NCBI RefSeq assembly: GCF_025152405.1
Contig: NZ_CP102292.1
Location: forward strand, 2,542,001 to 2,606,000
Length of the DNA stretch: 64,000 nt
Source of the DNA: [Ruminococcus] lactaris ATCC 29176
GTDB lineage: Bacteria; Bacillota; Clostridia; Lachnospirales; Lachnospiraceae
Direction of reading: 5' to 3'
Shown here: piece after piece, positions 51,584 to 59,737 of the stretch
How positions within the stretch are numbered: the stretch's first letter is position 1
Layout: each line of letters begins with the position of its first letter
Made by a program: the position numbers and the translations under genes
The notes under the pieces: model-generated
Databases searched by the model: none
Seen by the model: only the letters and a program-made list of their open reading frames with translations
What the model was told of the DNA's origin: nothing

Positions 51584-51677
51584 ATATATAACTCCATCCT
51601 GTCGTATGATACGACGGAAAATCTCTTTTCTTTCACTTTATCAATTCTTATTTTGCAGAATATTCCCGAAGATGTCA

Positions 51678-51712
51678 AGAGGTCAGACACCGGTTCCTGA
51701 TGTCTGACCTCT
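51678..51712 (-). terminator. hairpin ending the nad operon
   Basis: Perfect 12-bp stem AGAGGTCAGACA / TGTCTGACCTCT with an 11-nt loop, just after the niaR stop. The minus-strand tail is poor in T (TGACATC); the plus-strand tail is CTTTCTTTC. Confidence 0.65.
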
Positions 51713-51722
51713 CTTTCTTTCG

Positions 51723-52265
51723 TTATACGTAATACTGCTTTTTTTCCCATTCTTCCTGTTCCAGAAGAAATCCTTTCTCCCGGAGTGCAGCCTCGATCAT
51801 ATCCAGGGTTTCCTCACTGTCAGCCTCCACTACATGGTAATGATAATCTGAGGTAATATTCTTTAACGGACTGGATTTTCCCGTCTTGATATCATCTAAA
51901 AATTCCGCTGCCTTACGCCTGGAAGTAATATTCAGCTCCGCTTCCATATGTCCATAGACCCTGTGGTTTACCATGACATTTTTTACACTTCCTCCAAGAT
52001 CCACAATAGAATATAATTCTTCTTCTACCTGGGCATCCGTATGCTTTACCTTAAATGTCCGCTGTACGGATGCATCCTCATTGAGAAGATAGCCCCTGTT
52101 AGTGGAAATGATCTCATGTCCTGCAGCACGGATCAGTGCAATATCCTGCACGATCACCTGACGGCTCACTGCATACTGTGCTGCCAGTGCTTTCCCGGAT
52201 ACAGGGACGGTGCTGTTCTTTATCTGATTTATAATGGCAGTTCTTCGTTCTGATCCTGTCATCAT
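51723..52265 (-). CDS. niaR: NAD biosynthesis repressor NiaR
   Basis: 180 residues. N-terminal winged helix (ERRTAIINQIKNSTVPVSGK, ALAAQYAVSRQVIVQDI, then RAAGHEIISTNRGYLL) and C-terminal 3H domain with conserved histidines (FKVKHTDAQVEEELYSIVDL, MVNHRVYGHMEAELNI, YHYHVVEA). In Firmicutes NiaR/YrxA represses niacin uptake and nadABC genes when nicotinate is present. It is the last gene of nadA-nadB-nadC-niaR, so it is probably autoregulated with the pathway. Confidence 0.93.
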   Translation of the reverse strand: MMTGSERRTAIINQIKNSTVPVSGKALAAQYAVSRQVIVQDIALIRAAGHEIISTNRGYLLNEDASVQRTFKVKHTDAQVEEELYSIVDLGGSVKNVMVNHRVYGHMEAELNITSRRKAAEFLDDIKTGKSSPLKNITSDYHYHVVEADSEETLDMIEAALREKGFLLEQEEWEKKQYYV

Positions 52266-52298
52266 ACCTCTTCCTTTCTACTACTGTGGTTTCTCTTC

Positions 52299-53153
52299 TT
52301 AATTTATAGCATGAAGATTTTTCATGGAAATGTCAAGTATCGGTGCAGAATGCGTCAATGCTCCACTGGAAATATAATCAACTCCAAGTGCTGTCAGTCT
52401 GCCGATATTTTCCTTTGTCACATTTCCTGAACACTCTGTCTCTGCTCTTCCGTCAATGATCCGGATTGCCTCGCTCATATCTTCCGTTGACATATTATCC
52501 AGCATAATGATGTCTGCTCCTGCCTCTGCTGCCTCTTTTACCATTGCCAGATTTTCAACCTCGATCTCAATCTTTCGGACAAACGGTGCATATTCCTTTG
52601 CCATTTTGACTGCTGCCGTAACACTGCCTGCTGCACCGATGTGATTGTCCTTCAGAAGTACTCCGTCTGAAAGATTATACCGATGATTGTAACCGCCACC
52701 GACACGGACTGCATATTTTTCAAAAATCCTCATGTTCGGTGTTGTCTTTCTTGTATCAAGAAGTTTTGTCTTACTTCCTTCCAGCAGAGCCGCTACGGAG
52801 TGTGTATAGGTTGCAATTCCGCTCATTCTCTGCAAATAGTTCAGAGCCACACGCTCTCCTGAAAGGAGAACCCGGATATCACCGGTCACCTTGCCCATCA
52901 ACTGACCATTTTTGACTTCATCGCCGTCTTTACAGTAAAATTCTGTCTCCGTCTTATCATCCAGCAATTCAAAGACCCTGCGATATACATCCAGTCCTGC
53001 AATAATACCGTCCTGCTTGCAGATCAGTTCTACTTCTCCTTTGACATACTCCTTCATCACCGCATTCGTACTAACGTCCTCACTGGAAATATCTTCTTTT
53101 AAAGCCTCCAGGATCAGATGATCTGCCTGAAGTGTCATTGTAATTGTATTCAT
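52299..53153 (-). CDS. nadC: nicotinate-nucleotide pyrophosphorylase (quinolinate PRT)
   Basis: 284 residues. Landmarks: EDISSEDVSTNAVM at the start, NYLQRMSGIATYT, LLDTRKTTPNMRIFEKYAVR, GGGYNHRYNLSDGVLLKDNH and IEIEVENLAMVKEAAEAGAD, ending YISSGALTHSAPILDISM. It makes nicotinate mononucleotide from quinolinate and PRPP. Start overlaps the end of nadB by four bases (ATGA), so the two are translationally coupled. Confidence 0.97.
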   Translation of the reverse strand: MNTITMTLQADHLILEALKEDISSEDVSTNAVMKEYVKGEVELICKQDGIIAGLDVYRRVFELLDDKTETEFYCKDGDEVKNGQLMGKVTGDIRVLLSGERVALNYLQRMSGIATYTHSVAALLEGSKTKLLDTRKTTPNMRIFEKYAVRVGGGYNHRYNLSDGVLLKDNHIGAAGSVTAAVKMAKEYAPFVRKIEIEVENLAMVKEAAEAGADIIMLDNMSTEDMSEAIRIIDGRAETECSGNVTKENIGRLTALGVDYISSGALTHSAPILDISMKNLHAIN

Positions 53154-54394
53154 ACCTGTTCTCCTCCAATTTTCTTTGCCGCACGCTTCGCAAACACCAG
53201 ACTCTCCAACAGCGAATTGCTTGCCAGCCGGTTTGCTCCATGCACTCCGTTACAGCTTGTCTCTCCCACAGCAAAAAGATGATCCATCGAAGTCTTACTG
53301 TCAGAATCAACCCATACTCCTCCCATAAAATAATGCTGTGCAGGAACAACCGGGATACATTCCTTCGTCACATCATATCCTTCTTCCAGACAATGATGGT
53401 AAATATTCGGGAAATGATTCAGTATTGTATCTTTATCGATCCGTTCCATGGAAAGCCATACATGATCTGTTCCGTCTTTCTTCATCTGTCTCCGGATCTC
53501 TTCTGTTACCACATCACGCGGAAGAAGTTCATTTACAAATCGTTCTTTATTCTTATCTAAAAGGATCGCACCCTCTCCCCGGACGGATTCCGAAATCAGG
53601 AAACGTCTTCCCGGCTTTGTGGAATACAGTGTTGTCGGGTGGATCTGCACATAATCCAGATGCTCCAGACGGATTCCATGCTTTTCAGAAATATCCAGTG
53701 CATCCCCTGTCAGATGTGGGAAATTGGTAGAATGCTGATATCTTCCTCCAATTCCACCGCTTGCCCAGATCGTATTATCTGCATAAATCTCCAGTTCCTG
53801 ACCGTTCTGATCCTTTGCGTAAATTCCCCTGCAGACTCCATCTTCCACAATAATGTCTGTCATTGTAGTATATTCGTAAATTTCCACATTCGCAAGCTTC
53901 TTCACCTGTGCAAGCAGCTTACTTGTAATTTCTTTTCCTGTAACATCCTCATGGAAAAGGATTCTCGGTCTGGAATGGGCCCCTTCTCTTGTAAATGCAT
54001 AGATTTCTTCCAACGGCTTATCTGTTTCCGGCTCTCTTCCTTTTTCCTGATTTCCTTCTTCAGCAGAATTACCTTCCGGAACATCTGACTCTTTCTGAAA
54101 TTCAACACCATATCCGATCAGATCCTGAATGATCTCTCTGGAACTGCGGATCATAATATCTACTGATTCTTTCCTGTTCTCATAATGTCCCGCTTTCATT
54201 GTATCTTCAAAATAACTGTCGTAATCATCCTCATCATGAAGCATACAGATTCCACCCTGTGCAAGAAATGAATCACTGCTCTCTAAATCTGACTTTGTGA
54301 TCATGATGATCTTTTTATCTCTGGGAAGATTCAACGCACTGAAAAGTCCTCCCACACCTGTTCCTACGATCACTGCATCTGCTTTCATTTTCAT
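53150..54394 (-). CDS. nadB: L-aspartate oxidase
   Basis: About 414 residues from the ATG at 54394, 6 nt behind GGAG; an ATG four codons earlier has a weaker site. FAD-binding start ADAVIVGTGVGGLFSALNL, then FLAQGGICMLHDEDD, TREGAHSRPRILFHEDVTGK, FVNELLPRDVVTEEIRRQM, and the catalytic end AQHYFMGGVWVDSDSKTSMD, ETSCNGVHGANRLASNSLLE. It oxidises aspartate to iminoaspartate. E. coli NadB has a further C-terminal helical domain of about 100 residues, which is missing here, as in many Clostridia. A Glu/Lys-rich insert lies at about 118-135. Confidence 0.95.
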   Translation of the reverse strand: MKMKADAVIVGTGVGGLFSALNLPRDKKIIMITKSDLESSDSFLAQGGICMLHDEDDYDSYFEDTMKAGHYENRKESVDIMIRSSREIIQDLIGYGVEFQKESDVPEGNSAEEGNQEKGREPETDKPLEEIYAFTREGAHSRPRILFHEDVTGKEITSKLLAQVKKLANVEIYEYTTMTDIIVEDGVCRGIYAKDQNGQELEIYADNTIWASGGIGGRYQHSTNFPHLTGDALDISEKHGIRLEHLDYVQIHPTTLYSTKPGRRFLISESVRGEGAILLDKNKERFVNELLPRDVVTEEIRRQMKKDGTDHVWLSMERIDKDTILNHFPNIYHHCLEEGYDVTKECIPVVPAQHYFMGGVWVDSDSKTSMDHLFAVGETSCNGVHGANRLASNSLLESLVFAKRAAKKIGGEQV

Positions 54395-54417
54395 AACAAA
54401 CTCCATTCTTCCGGCTC

Positions 54418-55323
54418 TTATTTTGCCAGTTCTAACATTCTCTCCAAAGGTTTTTTGGATTCTTCCCGAAGTGCATCATCCACAAAAACTTCATTTTCCC
54501 CGGTCTTTAAGACATGAAGAATCTTTTCCAACGTCACTTTTTTCATATTTCTGCATACAGGAAGCGTTTCTGTAAAATAGAATTTCTTTTCAGGATACCG
54601 TTTCTCCAGTTCATACAGGACACCACTCTCCGTACAGATGATCATCTCCTGTGCATCCGTCTCTCCCGCATAATTGATGATTCCGGTTGTACTTCCGATA
54701 TAATCTGCCAGTTCCAGAACTGCCTGCGGACATTCCGGGTGTGCCAGCACTTCTGCATCCGGGTGTGCTTTCTTCGCATCCTGAATTTCTTCTACTTCCA
54801 TATACTCATGTACGATGCAGAATCCTTCATTATAAATAAAATGCTTTTCCGGTACAAGTCCTGCAATATAATGTGCCAGGTTGCGATCCGGGATAAAGAA
54901 AATATTTTTATTCGGAAGGTTCTTTACGATCTTTACTGCATTTGCAGAAGTAACGCATACATCAGAATGACGTTTCAATTCTGCAGTTGAATTAATATAA
55001 CAGACTACCGCAAGATCATCATACTCCGCACGCACTTTCTCGATCGTTTCAGGGGATGCCATATGTGCCATCGGGCAATCTGCTGCCATATCTGGCATCA
55101 GAACCGTCTTTTCCGGGTTCAGGATCTTGGCACTCTCACCCATAAAGGAAACTCCGCAAAATACAATCGTCTTTTCTTTCAGGCCTACTGCCACCTTGCT
55201 CAGATAAAAGGAATCTCCTATGTAATCCGCTATCTCCTGGATCTCAGGTCTTACATAATAATGAGCCAGGATCACCGCATCTTTTTCTTTCTTTAACTGC
55301 TCTATCTCTTCTTTGATCGTCAT
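54418..55323 (-). CDS. nadA: quinolinate synthase A
   Basis: About 301 residues from the ATG at 55323 (MTIKEEIEQLKKEK), which is 7 nt behind AGAGG; an upstream ATG at 55380 has no site. Landmarks: VILAHYYVRPEIQEIADYIG, VFCGVSFMGESAKIL, CYINSTAELKRHSDVCVTSANA split across strands, FIPDRNLAHYI, HPECP and CRNMKKVTLEKIL; the cysteines hold a [4Fe-4S] cluster. It condenses iminoaspartate and dihydroxyacetone phosphate to quinolinate. First gene of the nadABC-niaR operon, 23 nt before nadB. Confidence 0.96.
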   Translation of the reverse strand: MTIKEEIEQLKKEKDAVILAHYYVRPEIQEIADYIGDSFYLSKVAVGLKEKTIVFCGVSFMGESAKILNPEKTVLMPDMAADCPMAHMASPETIEKVRAEYDDLAVVCYINSTAELKRHSDVCVTSANAVKIVKNLPNKNIFFIPDRNLAHYIAGLVPEKHFIYNEGFCIVHEYMEVEEIQDAKKAHPDAEVLAHPECPQAVLELADYIGSTTGIINYAGETDAQEMIICTESGVLYELEKRYPEKKFYFTETLPVCRNMKKVTLEKILHVLKTGENEVFVDDALREESKKPLERMLELAK

Positions 55324-55398
55324 ATCTGCACCTCTCTGTTTTTTTTCAAACTTTACTTTTCTGTGGGTTTTATTTTTCATAAGTATTGATCAGCGTAA

Positions 55399-55435
55399 AT
55401 TATAGCACCGCAGTTTACAGGTGACAAGACAGATG
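55399..55435 (-). promoter_or_regulatory. promoter of nadABC-niaR with overlapping NiaR-like operator
   Basis: Minus strand -35 TTGTCA (55422-55427), 17-nt spacer, -10 TATAAT (55399-55404). Direct repeats CATCTGT (55429-55435) and CACCTGT (55417-55423), 12 bp apart, overlap the -35 box, as expected for a repressor site of the NiaR type. Confidence 0.7.
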
Positions 55436-55512
55436 TTTTGACAAAAAATAGTACAGAAAAGTTAAATGTTTGTGAAAAATGCCACAATGCCTTTACTTTA
55501 TTACGTTTTTAT

Positions 55513-55555
55513 AAAAAAATAGCCGCCAAGAAGAAAATTTCCCCTTAACGACTAT
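55513..55555 (-). terminator. terminator of the MATE gene
   Basis: Minus strand ATAGTCGTTAAGGGGAA pairs with TTCTTCTTGGCGGCTAT (several G-U wobbles) and is followed by seven T. Confidence 0.8.
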
Positions 55556-55560
55556 ATAAA

Positions 55561-56922
55561 CTACGATTCAATCTTGTTCATCGCTTTCCTAAACTGGAAA
55601 TAAAACAAAATTGCAGTAAAGGTTACTGCTATGAAATCTGCTACCGGCTCTGCAAGGTAAACACCCATGGTTTTGTCTGAAACCATATGCGGCATAATAT
55701 AAATCAATGGTAACAGCAGAATAAATTTTCTTGTAACTGCCACAATGATAGAACTTATCGCATTGCCAAGAGCTGTAAAGGTCATCTGGCATGCAATCTG
55801 AATACCAAATAAAAACATGACTGCCATATAGATACGCAGAGCTTTTGATGCAAACTCGATCATAGCTGTCTCCGGAGTAAAAATACTTACAAAGAATTGT
55901 GGCAAAAGCATTACCGCCAGCCAAAGTGTGACAGAATAAATCAGGCTTACTGTTAACAAAACACGAAAGGTCTTTTTTACACGTTCCGTATTGTTTGCTC
56001 CATAATTATAGCTTGTAATTGGCTGCGCTCCCTGTGCAATTCCCTGTAAAGGAAGCATTGCAAACTGCATGACACTGGTAAGAATCGTCATTGCACCTAC
56101 CGCAATATCTCCGCCATATTTCAGCAGGGAAGAATTAAAGCATACGGATATAACGCTTTCACTCGCCTGCATAATAAATGCTGCAGTTCCAAGTGCAATG
56201 CACGGGAACACAACTTTGGGCTTTATATTCAGATTCTTACGTTTCAGTCTAAGTATTGATTTCTTACTGCACAAAAATGTCACAACGACGATACATGAAA
56301 CCGCCTGCGAAATAACAGTTGCCAAAGCAGCACCACGCACACCCATATTTAATCCAAAAATCATAATCGGATCAAGCACAATGTTTAGAGTTGCTCCGAT
56401 AGCAACGGATACCATGGATATCTTTGTAAACCCTTCAGCAGTTACAAATGCATTCATGCCCAATGTCAGCTGCACAAACAATGTTCCAAACGCATATATG
56501 TTCAAATAGGAAACAGCATATTCAATCGTATTTTCACTGGCTCCAAAAGCTAACAGCAAATTTTCTCCAAACAGTAAAAGTACCACTGTCAGAACGATTG
56601 AAACAATTACCTGTAAAAGAAAACATCCACCAAGCGTTTGCTCTGCACTGTCCATATCTCCTTTTCCCATCGAAATAGAAGCACGTGGCGCACCTCCTGA
56701 ACTTACAAGTCCTGCAAATGCCGACACAATCATAATAATAGGCATGGTCACACCGACACCCGTCAGAGCAAGACTGCCTGCATCCGGTATATGACCGATA
56801 AAGATCCTATCAACAATGTTATACAACATATTGATCAACTGTGCTATCACCGTAGGAATTGCCAACTTAAAAAGCAATTTTCCAACGGGCTGCGTACCTA
56901 AAAAATCCTTGTTATTTTCCAC
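55561..56922 (-). CDS. MATE-family multidrug/cation efflux transporter
   Basis: 453 residues with twelve membrane segments in two halves. Landmarks: LGTQPVGKLLFKLAIPTVIA, QLINMLYNIVDRIFIGHI, GVGVTMPIIMI near the start and QGIAQGAQPITSYNYGA at the start of the second half. The family exports drugs or organic cations by sodium or proton antiport. It is cotranscribed with the MarR gene (12 nt apart), so it is probably induced when the regulator binds a ligand. Confidence 0.94.
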   Translation of the reverse strand: MENNKDFLGTQPVGKLLFKLAIPTVIAQLINMLYNIVDRIFIGHIPDAGSLALTGVGVTMPIIMIVSAFAGLVSSGGAPRASISMGKGDMDSAEQTLGGCFLLQVIVSIVLTVVLLLFGENLLLAFGASENTIEYAVSYLNIYAFGTLFVQLTLGMNAFVTAEGFTKISMVSVAIGATLNIVLDPIMIFGLNMGVRGAALATVISQAVSCIVVVTFLCSKKSILRLKRKNLNIKPKVVFPCIALGTAAFIMQASESVISVCFNSSLLKYGGDIAVGAMTILTSVMQFAMLPLQGIAQGAQPITSYNYGANNTERVKKTFRVLLTVSLIYSVTLWLAVMLLPQFFVSIFTPETAMIEFASKALRIYMAVMFLFGIQIACQMTFTALGNAISSIIVAVTRKFILLLPLIYIMPHMVSDKTMGVYLAEPVADFIAVTFTAILFYFQFRKAMNKIES

Positions 56923-56934
56923 GATAAACCTCTC

Positions 56935-57381
56935 CTAATCATTCAAATATTCTTTGATATTTCTGTTTACTTGCTCTGTAAACCTATGTAGGGCTTCTAT
57001 TTCTTCTTTTGAAAATCCTGCGAATACTATTTCACAAAATTTGCCTTGTGCCACACGCCCGGCTGCAATTATGTCCCTTGCTTTATCCGCCACACTTAAG
57101 TGAATGGTTCTGTGATTTCCTCCCTTATGTTCCCCTAAAATCAATCCTCGTTCCTGTAAGGAACGAATAGAAATAGATACATGAGATTTTGCAAGATGAC
57201 GGTATTTTACAATCTGAGTAGCTGTATCATATTGCGGATTATTTGTTAAAAACATAAGAACTGTAAACTCCATATAAGTCAATTCGTATTTTTCACAAAC
57301 AGGAGATACCATATTTTCATACAATTCTTCTACATCAACACAATGTGCAAAATAATTTTTCACAAACGCACCTTCTTTCAT
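56935..57381 (-). CDS. MarR-family transcriptional regulator
   Basis: 148 residues. Winged helix: YELTYMEFTVLMFLTNNPQY, DTATQIVKYRHLAKSHVSIS, IRSLQERGLILGEHKGGNHR with the usual RTIHLSVADKA wing. The ATG at 57381 lies only about 20 nt after the predicted transcription start and has no ribosome site; a GTG at 57363 follows GAAGG by 7 nt and may be the real start (protein of 142 residues). Upstream partner of the MATE pump and probably its repressor, with a repeat operator at its own start. Confidence 0.92.
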   Translation of the reverse strand: MKEGAFVKNYFAHCVDVEELYENMVSPVCEKYELTYMEFTVLMFLTNNPQYDTATQIVKYRHLAKSHVSISIRSLQERGLILGEHKGGNHRTIHLSVADKARDIIAAGRVAQGKFCEIVFAGFSKEEIEALHRFTEQVNRNIKEYLND

Positions 57382-57438
57382 TTTGAACTGTTCGTTTTTG
57401 AACTTTTTTAATATACATCTCTAACTATTCTTTGTCAA
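57381..57438 (-). promoter_or_regulatory. marR-MATE promoter with repeated operator motif
   Basis: Minus strand -35 TTGACA (57433-57438), 17-nt spacer, -10 TATATT (57410-57415). AGTTCAAAA is repeated at 57396-57404 and 57381-57389 (15-bp phase), and GAACAGTTC is palindromic; this covers the transcription start, a good repressor position. Confidence 0.75.
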
Positions 57439-57494
57439 GAAAATGCTTACGAAAAAATTACACGATATGCGATTCTTGACGGACAGTATTCTAA

Positions 57495-57866
57495 AGAACA
57501 GAAAGGATTGTGGTTCATGAGCGTGACCGCAAAAGAAGCATTGAGACAACTCAGGAAGTGGAAATCTATTTTAATTTTATTGGAAAATATTTACCACCAC
57601 ATTTCGGTGAGGTGGAAATGACACCAGAAGAAATTGAAGAAATGAAGAAGCGGGAAGCCAGAAAAGACAGGCTTCATCAGAATTACTTGAAAAGGAAAGC
57701 AAATGGCAAGCAGCAAGAATACTATGAACGGACAAAGGCAAAAAAGAAAGCGGAGATGGATGCAAAAAAAGAGGAAATCCGTCAGGAAGATATTGCAAAG
57801 GGTGTGTTCGTGCCGGTATCACTGCTTCCACCAGCAGAACCGAAGAAAGGAGTTGCATCAGCATGA
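57495..57866 (+). pseudogene. C-terminal remnant of a TnpX-like serine recombinase (DUF4368)
   Basis: The last about 120 residues: ERIVVHERDRKRSIETTQEV, EIYFNFIGKYLPPHFGEVEM, then a charged helix KKREARKDRLHQNYLKRKAN and VFVPVSLLPPAEPKK. This is the tail of the large serine recombinases of Tn4451/Tn1549-type elements. A stop codon lies just upstream in frame and the catalytic domain is gone. Overlaps the TnpV start by four bases. Confidence 0.75.
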
Positions 57867-58246
57867 GCGAATTAGAAAGAAGCATTCACGATGACAGCAA
57901 CGATCTGGATTATATCCTTGTCGGGGAAATCTATCTGCCACTGATCGCTGTACCGGAAGAAAAGCGTGATATTGGCTTTTATGGAAGCCTTCACAGAAAC
58001 TATCTGAAGGACTACAAAAGTGGCTTATATTCCTATCTGACATTGACTGGAAAGCTTTGGACTTACCTTGCAGACTTAAATGAGCAGTGCGTAGAACGCA
58101 GAGATTTTCTCATGAATCAGATTATGAAACAGGAAGGCATTTCGGAAGAATTGAAAACCAGAGATCAAATGGAATGGATCCGCCAGGCAAACAATGTGAG
58201 AAGCCGGGTAGATGAAATCATTTTGAACGAATTGGTCTATGTATAG
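57863..58246 (+). CDS. TnpV-type transposon-encoded protein
   Basis: 127 residues: DYILVGEIYLPLIAVPEEKR, IGFYGSLHRNYLKDYKSGLY, SYLTLTGKLWTYLADLNEQC, a charged helical tail. The pattern matches TnpV proteins of Tn4451-family mobilisable transposons, whose function is unknown. Start ATG overlaps the recombinase remnant end; ribosome site AAAGGAG. It is intact but its recombinase is not. Confidence 0.8.
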   Translation: MSELERSIHDDSNDLDYILVGEIYLPLIAVPEEKRDIGFYGSLHRNYLKDYKSGLYSYLTLTGKLWTYLADLNEQCVERRDFLMNQIMKQEGISEELKTRDQMEWIRQANNVRSRVDEIILNELVYV

Positions 58247-58255
58247 GAGGAGCTT

Positions 58256-58435
58256 ATGAGATACCGAATTGAATATGCAGACGGAAGATGCTGTAATTTT
58301 GCAAACAGTAGAAAAGATTTGTTAGATTGGCTGAAAGCATTGAAAGATGAAAAAGTTGTTGATATCCGAAAAGTGTACAAAAACGGTGTTACAGATTCTG
58401 TGATAGACAGCTATCGCAGTTATCTGAAACAGTGA
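58256..58435 (+). CDS. small conserved-looking protein of the mobile-element debris
   Basis: 59 residues from the ATG at 58256, 3 nt behind AGGAGGAG: MRYRIEYADGRCCNFANSRK, DLLDWLKALKDEKVVDIRKV, YKNGVTDSVIDSYRSYLKQ. Small, charged, one alpha/beta unit. It follows TnpV by 9 nt. Proteins like this accompany Tn4451-like elements; function unknown. Confidence 0.7.
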   Translation: MRYRIEYADGRCCNFANSRKDLLDWLKALKDEKVVDIRKVYKNGVTDSVIDSYRSYLKQ

Positions 58436-58450
58436 AAGGGGTGGACAGTC

Positions 58451-58633
58451 ATGGTAATTGTAAAACTCATTATAAGGATCCTGTTATTGCCAGTGCGTAT
58501 AAGTCTGACAATCGTACAACTGGTGGTCATGTTCATTACATGGCTGTCCGCAACTGTATTTCATATCCTGTCAGGGATTATCTGTATCACAGCTATATTA
58601 GGGTATGGATTCGGGCAGGAAATTAAGCAATGA
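58451..58633 (+). CDS. small membrane protein of the mobile-element debris
   Basis: 60 residues, almost fully hydrophobic: IVKLIIRILLLPVRISLTIV, QLVVMFITWLSATVFHILSG, IICITAILGYGFG, two to three helices. Start behind AAAGGGG with the previous gene's stop 15 nt before. A typical accessory membrane peptide of Lachnospiraceae transposons; function unknown. Confidence 0.65.
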   Translation: MVIVKLIIRILLLPVRISLTIVQLVVMFITWLSATVFHILSGIICITAILGYGFGQEIKQ

Positions 58634-58732
58634 CGATAATGTATGAAAGAAATAAATTGAGTATTATAGCAATAAAATAAGAGCAGTAGGGAGTCGTGCC
58701 AATTTTGTGACGGTTTCCTTTTTAATTGTTGG

Positions 58733-58921
58733 ATGATTGAGAAAAGCTTGTTAAGTCAGGAAGCATTTGCACAGGCAGTAGGTGTTTCTTTTACAACTGT
58801 CACTCGGTGGGAATCAGGAAAATGCAAACCGACTTTTAAGACTATGAAATTGATAGATGATTTTTGTAAAGCTCAAGGAATTGATTTTAATATCAGTGAT
58901 GAGTTGATCGATAAAGAGTAG
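58733..58921 (+). CDS. XRE-type regulator, possibly 5'-shortened
   Basis: 62 residues: LLSQEAFAQAVGVSFTTVTR, WESGKCKPTFKTMKLIDDFC, a helix-turn-helix of the kind placed before DNA methyltransferase genes as a controller. The first helix is shorter than usual and no ribosome site stands before the ATG, so the 5' end may be lost. It lies 34 nt before the truncated methyltransferase. Confidence 0.65.
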   Translation: MIEKSLLSQEAFAQAVGVSFTTVTRWESGKCKPTFKTMKLIDDFCKAQGIDFNISDELIDKE

Positions 58922-58955
58922 GATCAGACCTAAAAAATAAAAACGGAGAGATTAT

Positions 58956-59360
58956 ATGTTTACAACGATTGAATTATTTGCAGGTGCAGGTGGTCTTGCA
59001 TTGGGAATAGAGAAAGCAGGTTTTAAAACACTGGCATTAAATGAGTTCAACGCAGATGCTTGTGCAACATTGAGAAAGAATAGACCAAATTGGAATGTTA
59101 TTGAAGGTGATGTGGCAGAAATATCTGGTCTTGATTTAGAGGAATATTTTTCTGTTAGAAAAGGTGAATTAGATTTATTATCCGGTGGAGCACCTTGTCA
59201 AGCTTTTTCCTATGCCGGTAAAAAACTTGGATTGGAAGATGCAAGAGGAACGTTATTTTATCATTATGCAACGTTTTTGGAAAAACTACAGCCCAAGATG
59301 TTTTTATTTGAAAATGTATGGTGCAATTGTTTTTATAAAATGATAAGTGCTTTAAAATAG
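58956..59360 (+). pseudogene. truncated DNA (cytosine-5) methyltransferase
   Basis: Motif I IELFAGAGGLALGIEKAG, motif IV LDLLSGGAPCQAFSYAGKK with the catalytic Pro-Cys, then EDARGTLFYHYATFLEKLQP and motif VI FENV are intact; after about 59318 the reading becomes unrelated and stops. The target-recognition domain and motifs VIII-X are missing (normal length over 300 residues). Good ribosome site before the ATG. Remnant of a restriction-modification or orphan methylase, cut by the joining of an Rpn gene fragment. Confidence 0.88.
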
Positions 59361-59536
59361 GTATCATACAGAAGTTTCAGTCCCCTGACCCCAGTGCAGA
59401 CATCCAGGTATTCCTGCTGGTATTCTTCTTTCCAACTGCAAAAAATTCCCCAGAGCTTTTTATTATTTTTTATCGCTTCAAGTGCTTCTCCTTTCGTCCG
59501 AATCATCGGAAAATGTTTTTGTAATTTATTCTTCAT
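59351..59536 (-). pseudogene. N-terminal fragment of an Rpn / PD-(D/E)XK transposase-like protein
   Basis: MKNKLQKHFPMIRTKGEALE, AIKNNKKLWGIFCSWKEEYQ, QEYLDVCTGVRGLKLLYDTY, the standard start of Rpn-family (PF12784) recombination-promoting nucleases. It stops at the junction with the methyltransferase remnant, before the nuclease core. Start behind AGAGG. Confidence 0.75.
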
Positions 59537-59737
59537 AGGCAATCCTCTCTTGTTTTTTGTCCATAACTCGACTTTTTTGTCGATGAGTTGTGGATAATTT
59601 TTTATGCTCTACTAAGGTAATAACAGTTTTTCCGGCACGATTTTGATAGAAATATGCAGAACTGTCATAGTTATCACGGACGGATTACGTTATAATGATA
59701 AAGAAGAAGAATAACATTCATAATACAGGAGAATTTT

